The notes: generated by a model from the letters alone, not told the origin. 64,000 bases of DNA from Rhizobium metallidurans (GCF_014196505.1 NZ_JACIDW010000019.1:1-64000); one strand, 5' to 3'. Counted from the first letter of the stretch, positions 1-8,455 are shown. Translations and numbers: made by a program.

Positions 1-56
1 GCCATCCGAAAGCCTCGTTCAAAACAGCCGATCCAGCGCGCAACTCAGAACAAAAT

Positions 57-83
57 AAACCCCGCCAAAAAATGACGGGGTTT
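57..83 (+). terminator. Rho-independent-type hairpin
   Basis: An 8-bp perfect stem (AAACCCCG paired with CGGGGTTT) surrounds an A-rich loop. It probably ends a gene lying upstream of the window. The T run after the stem is short, so termination strength is uncertain. Confidence 0.6.
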
Positions 84-96
84 GTCAGCAGTCTGG

Positions 97-123
97 GGCC
101 GAGCCGCAAAGCTCGGCCTTTTT
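97..123 (+). terminator. Rho-independent terminator
   Basis: GGCCGAGC and GCTCGGCC form an 8-bp stem with a 6-nt loop, followed directly by five T residues. This is a textbook intrinsic terminator and the second of a tandem pair at the left edge of the window. Confidence 0.75.
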
Positions 124-765
124 GCATGATATTAGCGCGAGATTTCTTGCGTACCGTGCCGCCGGGCAGGGCGCCTTTCGATAGTCGTGCTGTGCAGACG
201 TTCGAACAGCACTAGCGATCCGAAATCTCACGGAAATGTGAAATACAACCGAGGGGGGATTTTTATGAAATTACTCGACACATTGTCGAGTGCCGATCCA
301 TTGCATACCAATCAATGAGGGAGTGCTGTCGACGTGATGCTTCATTTCCGCCGCAACGTTGTTTCCGTATAGCTTCCCGGCTCAAATTAAATCAACCTTT
401 GGAAGTATTTGGTAAGTCGTATAGAGTTGAATTATTGCGAAATATAAAAGTGAAATCCATGCGCCTGATTTGTCTTTGTGGTGGCGACTAATACTTTGAA
501 TGACTTCGATAAGTCGACGATAGATATTTGGTTGTCCTGTTTCTATTGAAGTATGTTTCATCCTTTTCAAGGATGTATCGCCAACTATGGAACATATAAA
601 TGATCGTCGTTGCGGTGCTTGCGGTTAGGTTGCGCGACTGATCGCGTTAGGCGAGTGTCGTTGAAAAACCTCATTCGCGGGCAAAATTTCCGTTTTGATC
701 AGCAATCCCTTGCTCAACCTGCAATCTATGTCATGGTACAGCCTTGGACATGAGGGGTAACAGAG
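124..765. other. AT-rich stretch without a confident gene
   Basis: About 640 bases whose composition, especially 380-600, is clearly richer in A and T than the rest of the window. The only open frame is a doubtful 62-codon minus-strand one, listed separately. I see no tRNA, transposase fragment or clear repeat. The shift in composition could mark an old insertion or simply a long regulatory region. Confidence 0.4.
382..570 (-). CDS. Doubtful small hypothetical protein, 62 aa
   Basis: The frame begins MKRMKHTS and has a hydrophobic middle (ISLLYFAIIQLYTTY) that could be one membrane segment. Codon usage is AT-rich and unlike the neighbouring genes, which would fit either horizontally acquired DNA or a non-coding frame. 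A purine-rich AAGGAT lies close upstream of the ATG on the minus strand. I recognise no family. It is kept at low confidence because nothing else explains this stretch. Confidence 0.2.
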   Translation of the reverse strand: MKRMKHTSIETGQPNIYRRLIEVIQSISRHHKDKSGAWISLLYFAIIQLYTTYQILPKVDLI

Positions 766-972
766 ATGATCAATCTTCAGTCAGCTCGCAGTGACACCAA
801 CCACGACCAGCGTTTGCTCGATTGCCGCGCCGACGTCGAACCCGCACTCCACCAGATTATCAGGGAAGCGCAGAAGAACGGCTGGGCGGCGGCCGAGGTG
901 GCCATGGCGATCGCCGACGCCGCCGATGATTACATTCTTCTTCTGGCGAACCGCAAAACCACCGCGCATTGA
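766..972 (+). CDS. Small conserved-looking hypothetical protein, 68 aa
   Basis: A 68-residue soluble, acidic protein starting MINLQSARSD, with an alanine-rich amphipathic stretch (residues about 38-58) that is probably helical. The ATG is preceded by a G-rich tract (GAGGGGTAACAGAG). Codon usage is typical of the window, with a strong preference for G or C at third positions. Overlapping frames on both strands are composition shadows. No function can be assigned; it has the size and look of the short helical proteins that are common and mostly uncharacterised in rhizobia. Confidence 0.55.
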   Translation: MINLQSARSDTNHDQRLLDCRADVEPALHQIIREAQKNGWAAAEVAMAIADAADDYILLLANRKTTAH

Positions 973-1158
973 CCGTCCTTTTCCTTCGCTCATCCAGCGT
1001 CTTCGCGCGTGCTCTTGCCTGATTCTGCGAGAACACGACGCCAGGACGCCGCGGGGCTGGTTGACGGTGGCGACGAAGCAGCTATAAAGCCTTCGAAACC
1101 CGATTTGGTGACACCAAACGTGTGCGGATTCCGCAACCTCGTCACCGGATTGACCTGT

Positions 1159-1248
1159 GGATGGGTGGCCGAGTGGTTTAAGGCAACGGTCTTGAAAACC
1201 GTCGTGCGGGGAACCGTACCGTGGGTTCGAATCCCACCCCATCCGCCA
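1159..1248 (+). tRNA. tRNA-Ser (anticodon TGA)
   Basis: A complete class II tRNA. The acceptor stem GGATGGG pairs with CCCATCC, followed by discriminator G and an encoded CCA at 1246-1248. The anticodon stem ACGGT/ACCGT encloses loop CTTGAAA, giving anticodon TGA at 1193-1195, which reads UCA. There is a long variable arm (GTGCGGGGAACCGTAC) as expected for serine, and the T arm is GTGGG-TTCGAAT-CCCAC. An open frame running through it at 1009-1410 is rejected for this reason. Confidence 0.97.
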
Positions 1249-1424
1249 TTTTCCCTATGTTTGCAGCGGATGATAATGACGCCAGCGATGGCGCGTGCGT
1301 CGAAGCGCGGGGGCAGCGCATCGGTTCCAAAGCCGCGTCGCTCGCCTGCGCGAACCTCTGGCCTTAAGGTGGCCGTCAGTCTCGTCGTTCAAGGTTTTCC
1401 GGTCCTTTGAGCACCGAGGTTCCC

Positions 1425-2009
1425 GTGAAAAGCTTTGTTATCGGCCGTAAGAGGATGTTTCGGGGCGTAGTCGCCGGCGTGTTGCTGGCGGGGGCGTTGT
1501 TTGGCGGATATGTCGGCTATCTGCAGCTGAGCGGCAATTTTCACCGCGTGATCTCGGGTCAACTCTATCGATCCGCGCAGCTGTCTCCGGCGGAGTTGGA
1601 GCGCCATATCCGCGACCACGGCATCAAGACCATCATCAATCTGCGTGGCGAGAATGTGAACGCGCAGTGGTACAATGCCGAGGTCGCCACCGCCGAGCAG
1701 CTCGGTGTCGAGCATATCGATTTCGGCATGTCCTCCGGGAAAGTGCTGACTCCGGAACGCGCCGATCAGCTGGTCGCGATCATGAAGGCCGCGCCCAAGC
1801 CGATCCTCATTCACTGCCAGAGCGGCGCCGATCGCACTGGTCTGGTCTCGGTACTGTACAGCCAGCAGGTCGCCGGTGTGGACGAGGACGTCGCTGAACG
1901 CCAACTCTCCGTGCGTTACGGACATGTCGCCATCCCGCACATCTCGTCGGTTTATGCGATGGATGTGAGCTGGGATCGCCTGGAGACGCATTACGGTCTC
2001 AAGGGCTAG
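1425..2009 (+). CDS. Membrane-anchored tyrosine/dual-specificity-type phosphatase, copy 1
   Basis: A 194-residue protein with an N-terminal signal anchor (residues about 12-32, VVAGVLLAGALFGGYVGYL) and a C-terminal Cys-based phosphatase domain. The signature HCQSGADRTG matches HCX5R, with Cys as the nucleophile, and the family landmarks YRSAQLSP and IKTIINLRGE lie upstream. The anchor implies that the catalytic domain faces the periplasm. GTG at 1425 is preferred over an upstream TTG at 1407 because GAGG sits 6-8 bases before it and the N-terminus then lines up with copy 2 at 4043. It is followed by an EptA-family gene. The substrate is unknown; proximity suggests phosphorylated lipid or LPS, but protein phosphotyrosine cannot be excluded. 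Confidence 0.85.
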   Translation: MKSFVIGRKRMFRGVVAGVLLAGALFGGYVGYLQLSGNFHRVISGQLYRSAQLSPAELERHIRDHGIKTIINLRGENVNAQWYNAEVATAEQLGVEHIDFGMSSGKVLTPERADQLVAIMKAAPKPILIHCQSGADRTGLVSVLYSQQVAGVDEDVAERQLSVRYGHVAIPHISSVYAMDVSWDRLETHYGLKG

Positions 2010-2155
2010 CGGATCGGCCGCCGCGAGTTGCGTGCCGCGCCAATGGCTCTTTCAGGCCCATGTCAGAAAAGAAGGGCATCCCGTCGAGGATTGGCGGGAT
2101 ACGAGCCATCGTTCTCCTTGACGGTATCCCGCGCAAGCACCGCGGAGACATCGAG

Positions 2156-3829
2156 TTGAACGACAGCAATTCCAGACGAGCACCACGTTTCTTCCGGCCG
2201 GAAATCGGCAGCGTGACGCTCTGCCTGTTGACGACCGCCTACCTGTTGATCGCCGCCAATCAGACCTTCTGGTCGAAAGCCTTCGGATATTTTGCCGGAG
2301 ATCATTTTGGCTTCACGATTTTCGTGGTCGGTATCGCCGCGGCAAGCATGGGCGTCGTCACCTTCTTTTCCGCCAAATACGTCACCAAGCCTGTCTTGAT
2401 CTTCCTCGTAATGGTCGCCTCCGCGGCATCCTGGTTCACCGATTCATTCGGTGTCATCGTCGATAAGGAAATGATCCGCAACGCCGTCGTCTCGACCAAT
2501 GCCGAGGCCGGACGTCTCATCACCGCGCGCTTTGTGCTGCATCTTCTGCTCACCGGCATCGTGCCGTCGCTGCTGATCGTCTGGGTTCGTATCCGGCATC
2601 GCCCGATCCTCAGGAAGCTCGGCCATAACACGGCGGTCATCCTCGCATGCACGGCGGTTTTCGCCGTGATCGGCTTGGGTGATTACCGTGCTTTCGCCGG
2701 CATCGGCCGCGCGCATAAGGATTTGCTCGATACCTTCAATCCCTTTGTGCCGATCACCAGCGCCGTACGTTTCGCCATTTCGTCCGGCAAGGATGCGAAC
2801 GTCGTGGCGCAGCCGCTCGGTACGGATGCAAAGCGCGTCAATACCGCCGCAACAGACAAGCCCCGCGTGACGATCATCGTGCTGGGCGAGACCGCGCGCG
2901 CGCAGGATTTCTCGCTGGCCGGATATGAACGGGACACCAACCCGGAACTCGCCAAACGGAACGTCGTCTACTTCCCGAATACGAGCAGCTGCGGAACGGC
3001 CACCGCGATCTCCGTCCCGTGCATGTTCTCGATCTATCCGAGAAACGACTATACGCATCGCAAGGGCCTCGAGACGGAAAACGTCCTCGACGTGCTCGGC
3101 CGCGCCAAGGTGTCGGTATCGTGGCTCGACAACGACACCGGCAGTTATGGAGTGACGGATAGGGTCTCTTATGAATTCCTGCCCGATTCCGCCGATCCCC
3201 GCTTTTGCAAGGACGGCGAGTGCCTCGACGACATCTTGCTGGACAAGGTCGACGGCTGGCTGGACAAGGTCAAGGGCGACAGCGTGCTGGTGCTTCACCA
3301 GCTCGGCAGTCACGGCCCCGCCTATTACGCCCGCTACCCCGAGGAATTTCGCCGTTTCACGCCGGACTGCCGCGCCAACGATTTCGTGGCCTGCTCGCCG
3401 GAGGAAATACGCAATGCTTATGACAATACGATCCTTTACACGGATCACGTCGTCTCCACGGTCATCGACAAGCTGAAGAAGCGCTCCGCGACGCTGGCCG
3501 CATCGGCGATCTATATGTCGGATCACGGCGAATCGCTTGGCGAAAACGGCCTGTACCTGCACGGAACGCCGTATGTTCTGGCACCGGCGCAGCAGACAAA
3601 GGTGCCGTTCCTGGTCTGGATGTCGGACGACCTGCAGGCGTCGGCCGGCTACGACATGGCATGCCTCGCGACAAATGCGAAAAAGACGACCTCGCACGAC
3701 AACTTCTTCCACAGCGTTCTGGGGATCACCGACGTCTCCACGAAGGTCTACGATCCCGCGCTCGACGTCTTTTCAAGCTGCCGGAAGGGCAACATGCGGG
3801 TCGCCAGCGTGGCGACCGGCGTGAACTGA
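2156..3829 (+). CDS. eptA: Phosphoethanolamine transferase, EptA/PmrC family, copy 1
   Basis: Predicted to transfer phosphoethanolamine from phosphatidylethanolamine to lipid A or another envelope glycan. The 557-residue protein has an N-terminal membrane domain of about five helices and a periplasmic alkaline-phosphatase-fold domain. Catalytic landmarks are present: VLGETARAQ (metal-binding Glu), SCGTATAISVPCMFS (nucleophilic Thr), SDHGESLGENG (metal-binding Asp and His) and LHGTPY. Cysteine pairs typical of the periplasmic domain are visible. TTG at 2156 is chosen over ATG at 2060: a GGAG lies 8 bases upstream, and the RPEIGSVTL motif then falls at the same position as RPTIGSVTL in the copy at 5133-6782. 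It follows phosphatase copy 1 by about 145 bases. Confidence 0.92.
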   Translation: MNDSNSRRAPRFFRPEIGSVTLCLLTTAYLLIAANQTFWSKAFGYFAGDHFGFTIFVVGIAAASMGVVTFFSAKYVTKPVLIFLVMVASAASWFTDSFGVIVDKEMIRNAVVSTNAEAGRLITARFVLHLLLTGIVPSLLIVWVRIRHRPILRKLGHNTAVILACTAVFAVIGLGDYRAFAGIGRAHKDLLDTFNPFVPITSAVRFAISSGKDANVVAQPLGTDAKRVNTAATDKPRVTIIVLGETARAQDFSLAGYERDTNPELAKRNVVYFPNTSSCGTATAISVPCMFSIYPRNDYTHRKGLETENVLDVLGRAKVSVSWLDNDTGSYGVTDRVSYEFLPDSADPRFCKDGECLDDILLDKVDGWLDKVKGDSVLVLHQLGSHGPAYYARYPEEFRRFTPDCRANDFVACSPEEIRNAYDNTILYTDHVVSTVIDKLKKRSATLAASAIYMSDHGESLGENGLYLHGTPYVLAPAQQTKVPFLVWMSDDLQASAGYDMACLATNAKKTTSHDNFFHSVLGITDVSTKVYDPALDVFSSCRKGNMRVASVATGVN

Positions 3830-3955
3830 GACGCTGATTGCAAATCGCGACCGCGATCATGCGTCCCGGTCGCGTCGGCGCGTTCGGCCCCTTTAACATG
3901 ACAATAGTATCGCTCAGCGTCCGTCGCGCAAGTATAGCGACGCCCGGCGGTCATG

Positions 3956-3995
3956 CTGTCGCAATAATGTCACTTATCTTTCAGGTAGTTGTCAG
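3956..3995 (+). promoter_or_regulatory. PhoB-type tandem box upstream of phosphatase copy 2
   Basis: Four heptamers repeat with exact 11-bp spacing: CTGTCGC, ATGTCAC, CTTTCAG, TTGTCAG, with the TGTCA-like cores starting at 3957, 3968, 3979 and 3990. This matches the known PhoB box layout (CTGTCAT repeats separated by 4 bp). The box ends 47 bases before the GTG at 4043 and points toward it. Other OmpR-family regulators also use 11-bp direct repeats, so assignment to PhoB is an inference. Confidence 0.6.
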
Positions 3996-4042
3996 CCGCT
4001 CGCGGCATAGCTTGGCCTCTCGGATAATTCCTGGAGATACTT

Positions 4043-4696
4043 GTGCGAGCATTGAAACGACTTCGCGTTCCGCGCCCCGTAAAGGTTATCGGCGGCCTTG
4101 TTCTGTTGGCCGCCCTGACGTTTGGTGGCTATGCCGGCTATCTCCAGTTCACCGGAAACTTTCATACCGTCGTTGCCGGTCAATTCTATCGCTCCGCCCA
4201 GCCGTCGCCGGCACAGCTCGAGCGTTACATCCGCGATTACGGGATCAAGACGGTCATCAATCTTCGCGGCAACGCGGGCTATGCGAAATGGTGGGCCGAG
4301 GAGGTCGCGGTAGCGGAACGTCTCGGCGTGAAGCATGTCGATTTCGGCATGTCCGCCTCGAAGATACTCTCCGCTGAACGGGCCGACGAGCTTCTCGCCA
4401 TCATGCGCGACGCCCCCAAGCCGATATTGGTCCATTGCCTCTCCGGCGCCGACCGGACGGGCTTGGCTTCGGTGATGTACAGCCAGCAGATCGCGAACAT
4501 GAAGGAAGACGTCGCCGAGCGTCAGCTCTCCTTCGCGTTCGGACACGTGGGTATCCCGGTTCTCTCGTCGGCATACGCGATGGATAAGACCTGGAAGAAC
4601 CTTGAAAAGCACTTCGGAGTTGGCGAAAGCGAGGGCACCGCGCCCGTGCGCGACGTACAGGCCGAAACCATCGGCACCGATCGTGGCGCCGGCTAA
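4043..4696 (+). CDS. Membrane-anchored tyrosine/dual-specificity-type phosphatase, copy 2
   Basis: A 217-residue paralogue of the gene at 1425. It has a hydrophobic anchor at residues about 14-34 and the signature HCLSGADRTG (HCX5R). Blocks such as GYLQ, YRSAQPSP, IKTVINLRG, DFGMSASK and DVAERQLS align with copy 1. The C-terminus is about 20 residues longer and ends in a low-complexity tail. The GTG start has GGAGA 5-6 bases upstream. A PhoB-type box lies just upstream, and a truncated response regulator follows 52 bases downstream. It is probably an inner-membrane, periplasm-facing phosphatase; the substrate is unknown. Confidence 0.85.
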   Translation: MRALKRLRVPRPVKVIGGLVLLAALTFGGYAGYLQFTGNFHTVVAGQFYRSAQPSPAQLERYIRDYGIKTVINLRGNAGYAKWWAEEVAVAERLGVKHVDFGMSASKILSAERADELLAIMRDAPKPILVHCLSGADRTGLASVMYSQQIANMKEDVAERQLSFAFGHVGIPVLSSAYAMDKTWKNLEKHFGVGESEGTAPVRDVQAETIGTDRGAG

Positions 4697-4748
4697 GCCA
4701 TCCGCCGATCCCGCGCCCGGAATACAGGCAAGCAAAAGGCAAGCATCC

Positions 4749-5129
4749 ATGAATGTGCTATTGGTCGAAGATAACCCCGTCCTTGGCGACGCCGTTTGCG
4801 ACCATGTCTCGGCGAACGGACACGATGTCGAATGGTGTCAGACGCTTGCGGATGCAACAGCTGCCGCCGACCGCGGGGATCACGCGCTAGTCCTGCTCGA
4901 TCTTCGCCTTCCCGACGGCAATGGCCTTTCGCTGCTTCGCCGTCTCCGGAGCAGAAGCAACGACGTCCCGATCATCATTCTGACCGCCCACGATCAGGTC
5001 TCCGATCGAATCGAGGGCTTCAGCTGCGGTGCGACCGATTATCTGGTCAAGCCGTTCGGCCTGTCGGATCTCGATAACAGGATGCACGCGGTGTGTTCGA
5101 AACACCGCGGCAATTGCCCGAAAACGTAG
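4749..5129 (+). pseudogene. Truncated OmpR-family response regulator (receiver domain only)
   Basis: A 126-residue receiver domain with acidic residues E7-D8, phosphoacceptor D51 (LLDLRLPDG), T79 and K101 (LVKPFG). The sequence style, through GATDYLVKPF and SDLDNRM, is that of PmrA/QseB-type regulators, which normally continue into a winged-helix DNA-binding domain for a total of about 220 residues. Here the frame stops in the interdomain linker (RGNCPKT), and only 3 bases later lies the end of the convergent eptA gene. No histidine kinase is nearby. It is most simply a regulator truncated by rearrangement. A functional single-domain receiver is possible because all receiver residues are intact. 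Confidence 0.7.
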
Positions 5130-5132
5130 CGC

Positions 5133-6782
5133 TCACGAGGACTTGCGGGATACGCAGCCGGAAAACAGATCGAGCTTCTGGTCGTAGGCTTTCGTCGTCA
5201 CGTTCATCATCCCCAGCACGCTGTGAAAGAGATTGTCGTGAGACATCGGCTGCGTCCTGGACTGCGCGACGCAGGCCATGTCGACCATCATCGATTTCTG
5301 GAAGTCCTGATCGAGCCAGACGAAGAAGGGCACGCGCGTCTGCTCTTCGGGGGCAAACATGTAGGGCGTGCCGTGCAGATAGAGACCCTTCTCACCGAGC
5401 GATTCGCCATGGTCCGACATGTAGACCATGCTCGTCGCCATCGTTCCACTCCGGCTCTTCAGCCTGTCGATGACCGTCGACAGGAAGTAGTCGGTGTAGA
5501 GGATGGTGTTGTCGTAGGTGTTTACGATCTCGCTGTCCTTGCAGTTGCCGAGTTCGGAGGTCATGCACTCAGGCTTGAATTTCCGAAATGCTTCCGGATA
5601 CCGGATATAGTAGGCCGGTCCGTGGCTACCCATCTGGTGAAGCACCAGCACGCTGTCCTTCTTCACGTTGCTCAGCCATTCGTCGATCTTGTCGAGGAAA
5701 ACCCCGTCCTGGCATTCGCCGCCGCTGCAGAAGCGCGCGTCGGTCGATTTGGCCAGATCGACAAAGGTAACCCGGTCGGCCACGCCCTTGCTGCCGGTAT
5801 TGTTGTCGAACCATGCAACGTCGACCCCCGCGCGAGACAGGACGTCCAGCAGGCCCTCGTTCGCCAGTCCCTTGTAATGATCGTAGTTGCTGCGCGTGAA
5901 CTGTGAAAACATGCAGGGAATCGACGTTGCCGTTGCCGTGCCGCAACTCGTCGTGTTCGGGAAATAGACGATATCCCGCTTCTTAAGCTCGGGATTGGTC
6001 TCGCGGTCATAACCGCCAAGCGAGAAATTCTGCGCGCGCGCCGTTTCGCCTGCGACGATGATCGTGACCCTGGGCTTGGTCGTTGGTCCCGCGGGTGTCG
6101 ACACCTTTGCGTCCAGCCCGAGCGGCGTCACCACGATCGCCGCCTCCTGTCCGGCCTGAACGAAATACTTGGCCGTGCTGACGATCGCAACGACGGGGTT
6201 GAGTGTCTTCACCAGGTCGCGATGCGTGCGGATGGCGGTCGTGTAGGCCTTGGAATAGACGAGGGCTGCGACGGAAAAGACCGCAAGACAGGCGATGACG
6301 GTCACGCTGTTCCAGAGCAGCTTCTGCATGATTGGTCGATGCACGACACGCACCCACAATACCAGAGCGACCGGAACAAGTCCGAATAGCAAGGCGTGGA
6401 GAAGCAGGCCAGGCGTAATCAGATGCTGGGCTTCCGACGGCGTCGTCTGCATCGCGTTGCGGATCATGTCCGTATCGATGACGACGCCGAAGGAGTCCGT
6501 GAACCAGGCGGCCATCGCGGCTGCGATGATCAGGAAGATCAGCACCGGCTTGATTACGTATTTGGCCGAGAACAGCGTGGTCGCGGCGATGAACAGCGTG
6601 ATGATCGCGATGTACAGTGCGATGACCGCGCCCGGTTCGAAGCCGAGATAGGCGTGAACCTTCTTCCAGAAGGTGAAATTGGTGAACAGAGCGAGATAGA
6701 GACCGACGATCGCGGAAAGGGTGACGCTGCCGATTGTTGGACGGGTCAGCAGGAATTTACGGACGTGTTTTTTTTCTGTCAT
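5133..6782 (-). CDS. eptA: Phosphoethanolamine transferase, EptA/PmrC family, copy 2
   Basis: A 549-residue paralogue of the protein at 2156-3829. It starts MTEKKHVRKF, with about five N-terminal membrane helices (residues about 18-185), then a periplasmic catalytic domain with VAGETARAQ, SCGTATATSIPCMFS (nucleophilic Thr), MSDHGESLGEKG and LHGTPYMF. It is convergent with the truncated response regulator, with 3 bases between them. The second copy may have different acceptor specificity or regulation. Its upstream region holds only a weak two-unit 11-bp repeat (TGACA at 6871, TGAAC at 6882), which I do not call as a regulatory site. Family assignment is firm; the acceptor (lipid A, core sugar or another glycan) is not shown by sequence. 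Confidence 0.92.
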   Translation of the reverse strand: MTEKKHVRKFLLTRPTIGSVTLSAIVGLYLALFTNFTFWKKVHAYLGFEPGAVIALYIAIITLFIAATTLFSAKYVIKPVLIFLIIAAAMAAWFTDSFGVVIDTDMIRNAMQTTPSEAQHLITPGLLLHALLFGLVPVALVLWVRVVHRPIMQKLLWNSVTVIACLAVFSVAALVYSKAYTTAIRTHRDLVKTLNPVVAIVSTAKYFVQAGQEAAIVVTPLGLDAKVSTPAGPTTKPRVTIIVAGETARAQNFSLGGYDRETNPELKKRDIVYFPNTTSCGTATATSIPCMFSQFTRSNYDHYKGLANEGLLDVLSRAGVDVAWFDNNTGSKGVADRVTFVDLAKSTDARFCSGGECQDGVFLDKIDEWLSNVKKDSVLVLHQMGSHGPAYYIRYPEAFRKFKPECMTSELGNCKDSEIVNTYDNTILYTDYFLSTVIDRLKSRSGTMATSMVYMSDHGESLGEKGLYLHGTPYMFAPEEQTRVPFFVWLDQDFQKSMMVDMACVAQSRTQPMSHDNLFHSVLGMMNVTTKAYDQKLDLFSGCVSRKSS

Positions 6783-7147
6783 GCCGATACTCTATGGTCT
6801 TCTTGCACACCGAATGGGCGAGAGCCGACCGCGCTTCATCACCGCAAAGGTCGTAAGTGCGGCAGAACCCTGACACCAACCTGAACGACTTTCCGGGCAA
6901 GCACCCGCGGAAGACGCTGTTGCGCGCCCGGACGTCACGGGAACGGTAGGGCCGGAAGCGATAGTCGCCGGCAACAGGATCGGTCTGCGCTGGCGCTGTC
7001 ATCCCGGATCGAATGCTCGCCTCGACCGGACAGTAAGGTCTACGCAAGCAACCGGGCACAAAAGTATCCTCGAATATCTGCACATCAGTGAAGCGGCGGC
7101 GCAGCACGCCACCGCCGTCGCTGCTGTCGGTCAATGGAGTTGATGCT
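6783..7147. other. Divergent intergenic region between eptA copy 2 and the ATP-grasp operon
   Basis: About 365 bases between divergently transcribed genes. Plus-strand frames are short (for example 20 codons from the ATG at 6793) and lack a ribosome binding site, so I see no precursor-peptide gene. Promoters for both directions must lie here, but no clear -35/-10 pair stands out. Confidence 0.5.
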
Positions 7148-8419
7148 TTGAACAATGCTGCCGCCAGGATCCCCGAGGCTGAAGAACAAGGGCACGTGAT
7201 CGCCGGCAAGGCGGTGCTCGTGCGCGCTGTCTATGAAGGCAAGGACGTCACACCCTATTGGGAGATATTGATGGCACGGGTGTCGGCGAACCTCGCCGAC
7301 GCGGGCGCCTTCATGGATCTCTCGATCATTCTCCAGGTGCTCGGCAGGTCCGATGAGGCCGCCATCGCCCAAAATGGGGCGCTGGAGACCAGCCGCGACT
7401 ACCGGATTCGCAACGGCAGCGGCACGGGGATTCGCGTGCTGGTGATCGTCACGCGCGGCGACTTCATGGCCAACACGCCGATCGAATTCCTGCTGGAGAG
7501 CTCCGACACCAGCATCCTGCTTCACTATGTCGACGAGACGACCGCCGCTCTCGACGACGTCCCCGAACACGACGTCGCCTTCGTGGCGGTCGGCGAATCG
7601 CCCGGCAATCGCCCCGTGCTCGAAAATCTCGAGCGCATGCTGGCGACCTGGAAGGGTCCGATCCTCAACAATGCGCCACGCGCGATCATCGATCTGTCGC
7701 GTGAGGGGGTCTCGCAAGCGTTTCGGGATGAGCCCGCCATTTTAGCCCCGCTCACAAGTCGCATCGCGCGCGCGGAGTTGCGTGATCTCGCGAATGGAAC
7801 GCGTGGGCTCGACACGGTCGACGGCCTCTCCACCTTTCCGGTCATTGTCCGCCCGACAGGCACGCATGCCGGGCACGGCATGGAGAAGATCGCGACCGAA
7901 GACGAGCTGGCTGGCTATCTGGAAGGGCGCGACGAGACCGATTTCTATATCGCCCCCTTCATCGATTACAGCAGCGAGGATGGCAAGTTTCGCAAGCAGC
8001 GCATCGCGGTGATCGATGGCAAGCCCTATGCGAGCCATCTCGCGATCTCGGATCACTGGATGGTGCATTATCTCAGCGCCGGCATGGCCGAGCACGGCGA
8101 GCGGCGTCTGGAAGAGGCGTCGTGGATGGAGAATTTCGATGCGGATTTCGCGATGCGTCACGCTAAAGCCTTCGATGCGCTGAGCCGCCGCTTCGGTCTC
8201 GACTATTTCGCGATCGACTGCGCGGAGCTCTCCGACGGGCGTCTGCTGCTCTTTGAAGCCGACGTCGCCATGATCGTGCACGCAATGGATTCCGAAACGG
8301 TCTTTCCCTACAAGAAGAAGGCGATGGCGGCGCTGTTCGCGGCGTTTGAAAACGCCCTCGCGAAGCGCGTGGTGCGAGACGCCAAGGCCGGTCCCCTGTC
8401 GGTCGTCAAGACGCTCTGA
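7148..8419 (+). CDS. RimK-like ATP-grasp protein, first gene of a three-gene unit
   Basis: A 423-residue soluble protein. The N-terminal third is helical and TPR-like (residues about 52-85). Residues 230-244 (FPVIVRPTGTHAGHG) resemble the ATP-grasp nucleotide-binding strand and loop. Residues 351-378 (LDYFAIDCAE, then LLLFEADVAM) give the metal-binding acidic residues near D357, E370 and D372. ATP-grasp enzymes join a carboxylate to an amine through an acyl phosphate, so this is probably a ligase. The TTG at 7148 has GGAG 8 bases upstream; the GTG at 7088 has none. Two PLP enzymes follow, suggesting ligation of an amino acid or amine product. The substrate is unknown. Confidence 0.75.
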   Translation: MNNAAARIPEAEEQGHVIAGKAVLVRAVYEGKDVTPYWEILMARVSANLADAGAFMDLSIILQVLGRSDEAAIAQNGALETSRDYRIRNGSGTGIRVLVIVTRGDFMANTPIEFLLESSDTSILLHYVDETTAALDDVPEHDVAFVAVGESPGNRPVLENLERMLATWKGPILNNAPRAIIDLSREGVSQAFRDEPAILAPLTSRIARAELRDLANGTRGLDTVDGLSTFPVIVRPTGTHAGHGMEKIATEDELAGYLEGRDETDFYIAPFIDYSSEDGKFRKQRIAVIDGKPYASHLAISDHWMVHYLSAGMAEHGERRLEEASWMENFDADFAMRHAKAFDALSRRFGLDYFAIDCAELSDGRLLLFEADVAMIVHAMDSETVFPYKKKAMAALFAAFENALAKRVVRDAKAGPLSVVKTL

Positions 8420-8455
8420 TCACAACCCCCAGTATTCCCAGCATATGGAGACGAC

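Noticed and set aside
1009..1410. Open frame of 133 codons on the plus strand
   Set aside because: It runs straight through the complete tRNA-Ser gene at 1159-1248 and has no ribosome binding site.
2444..3712. Long minus-strand open frame (422 codons) opposite the first eptA gene
   Set aside because: It is antisense to a gene with full EptA motifs and its translation is Arg/Ala/Val-rich without any domain. High GC at third codon positions creates such frames throughout the window.
3847..3874. CGCGACC...GGTCGCG hairpin after the first eptA gene as a terminator
   Set aside because: The stem is good but the loop is long and there is no T tract after it, so I do not call a terminator.
6871..6886. 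TGACA-N6-TGAAC upstream of eptA copy 2 as a PhoB-type box
   Set aside because: Only two units are present, one with a mismatch in the core, and there is no continuation at 11-bp steps. It is much weaker than the arrays at 3956 and 43950.
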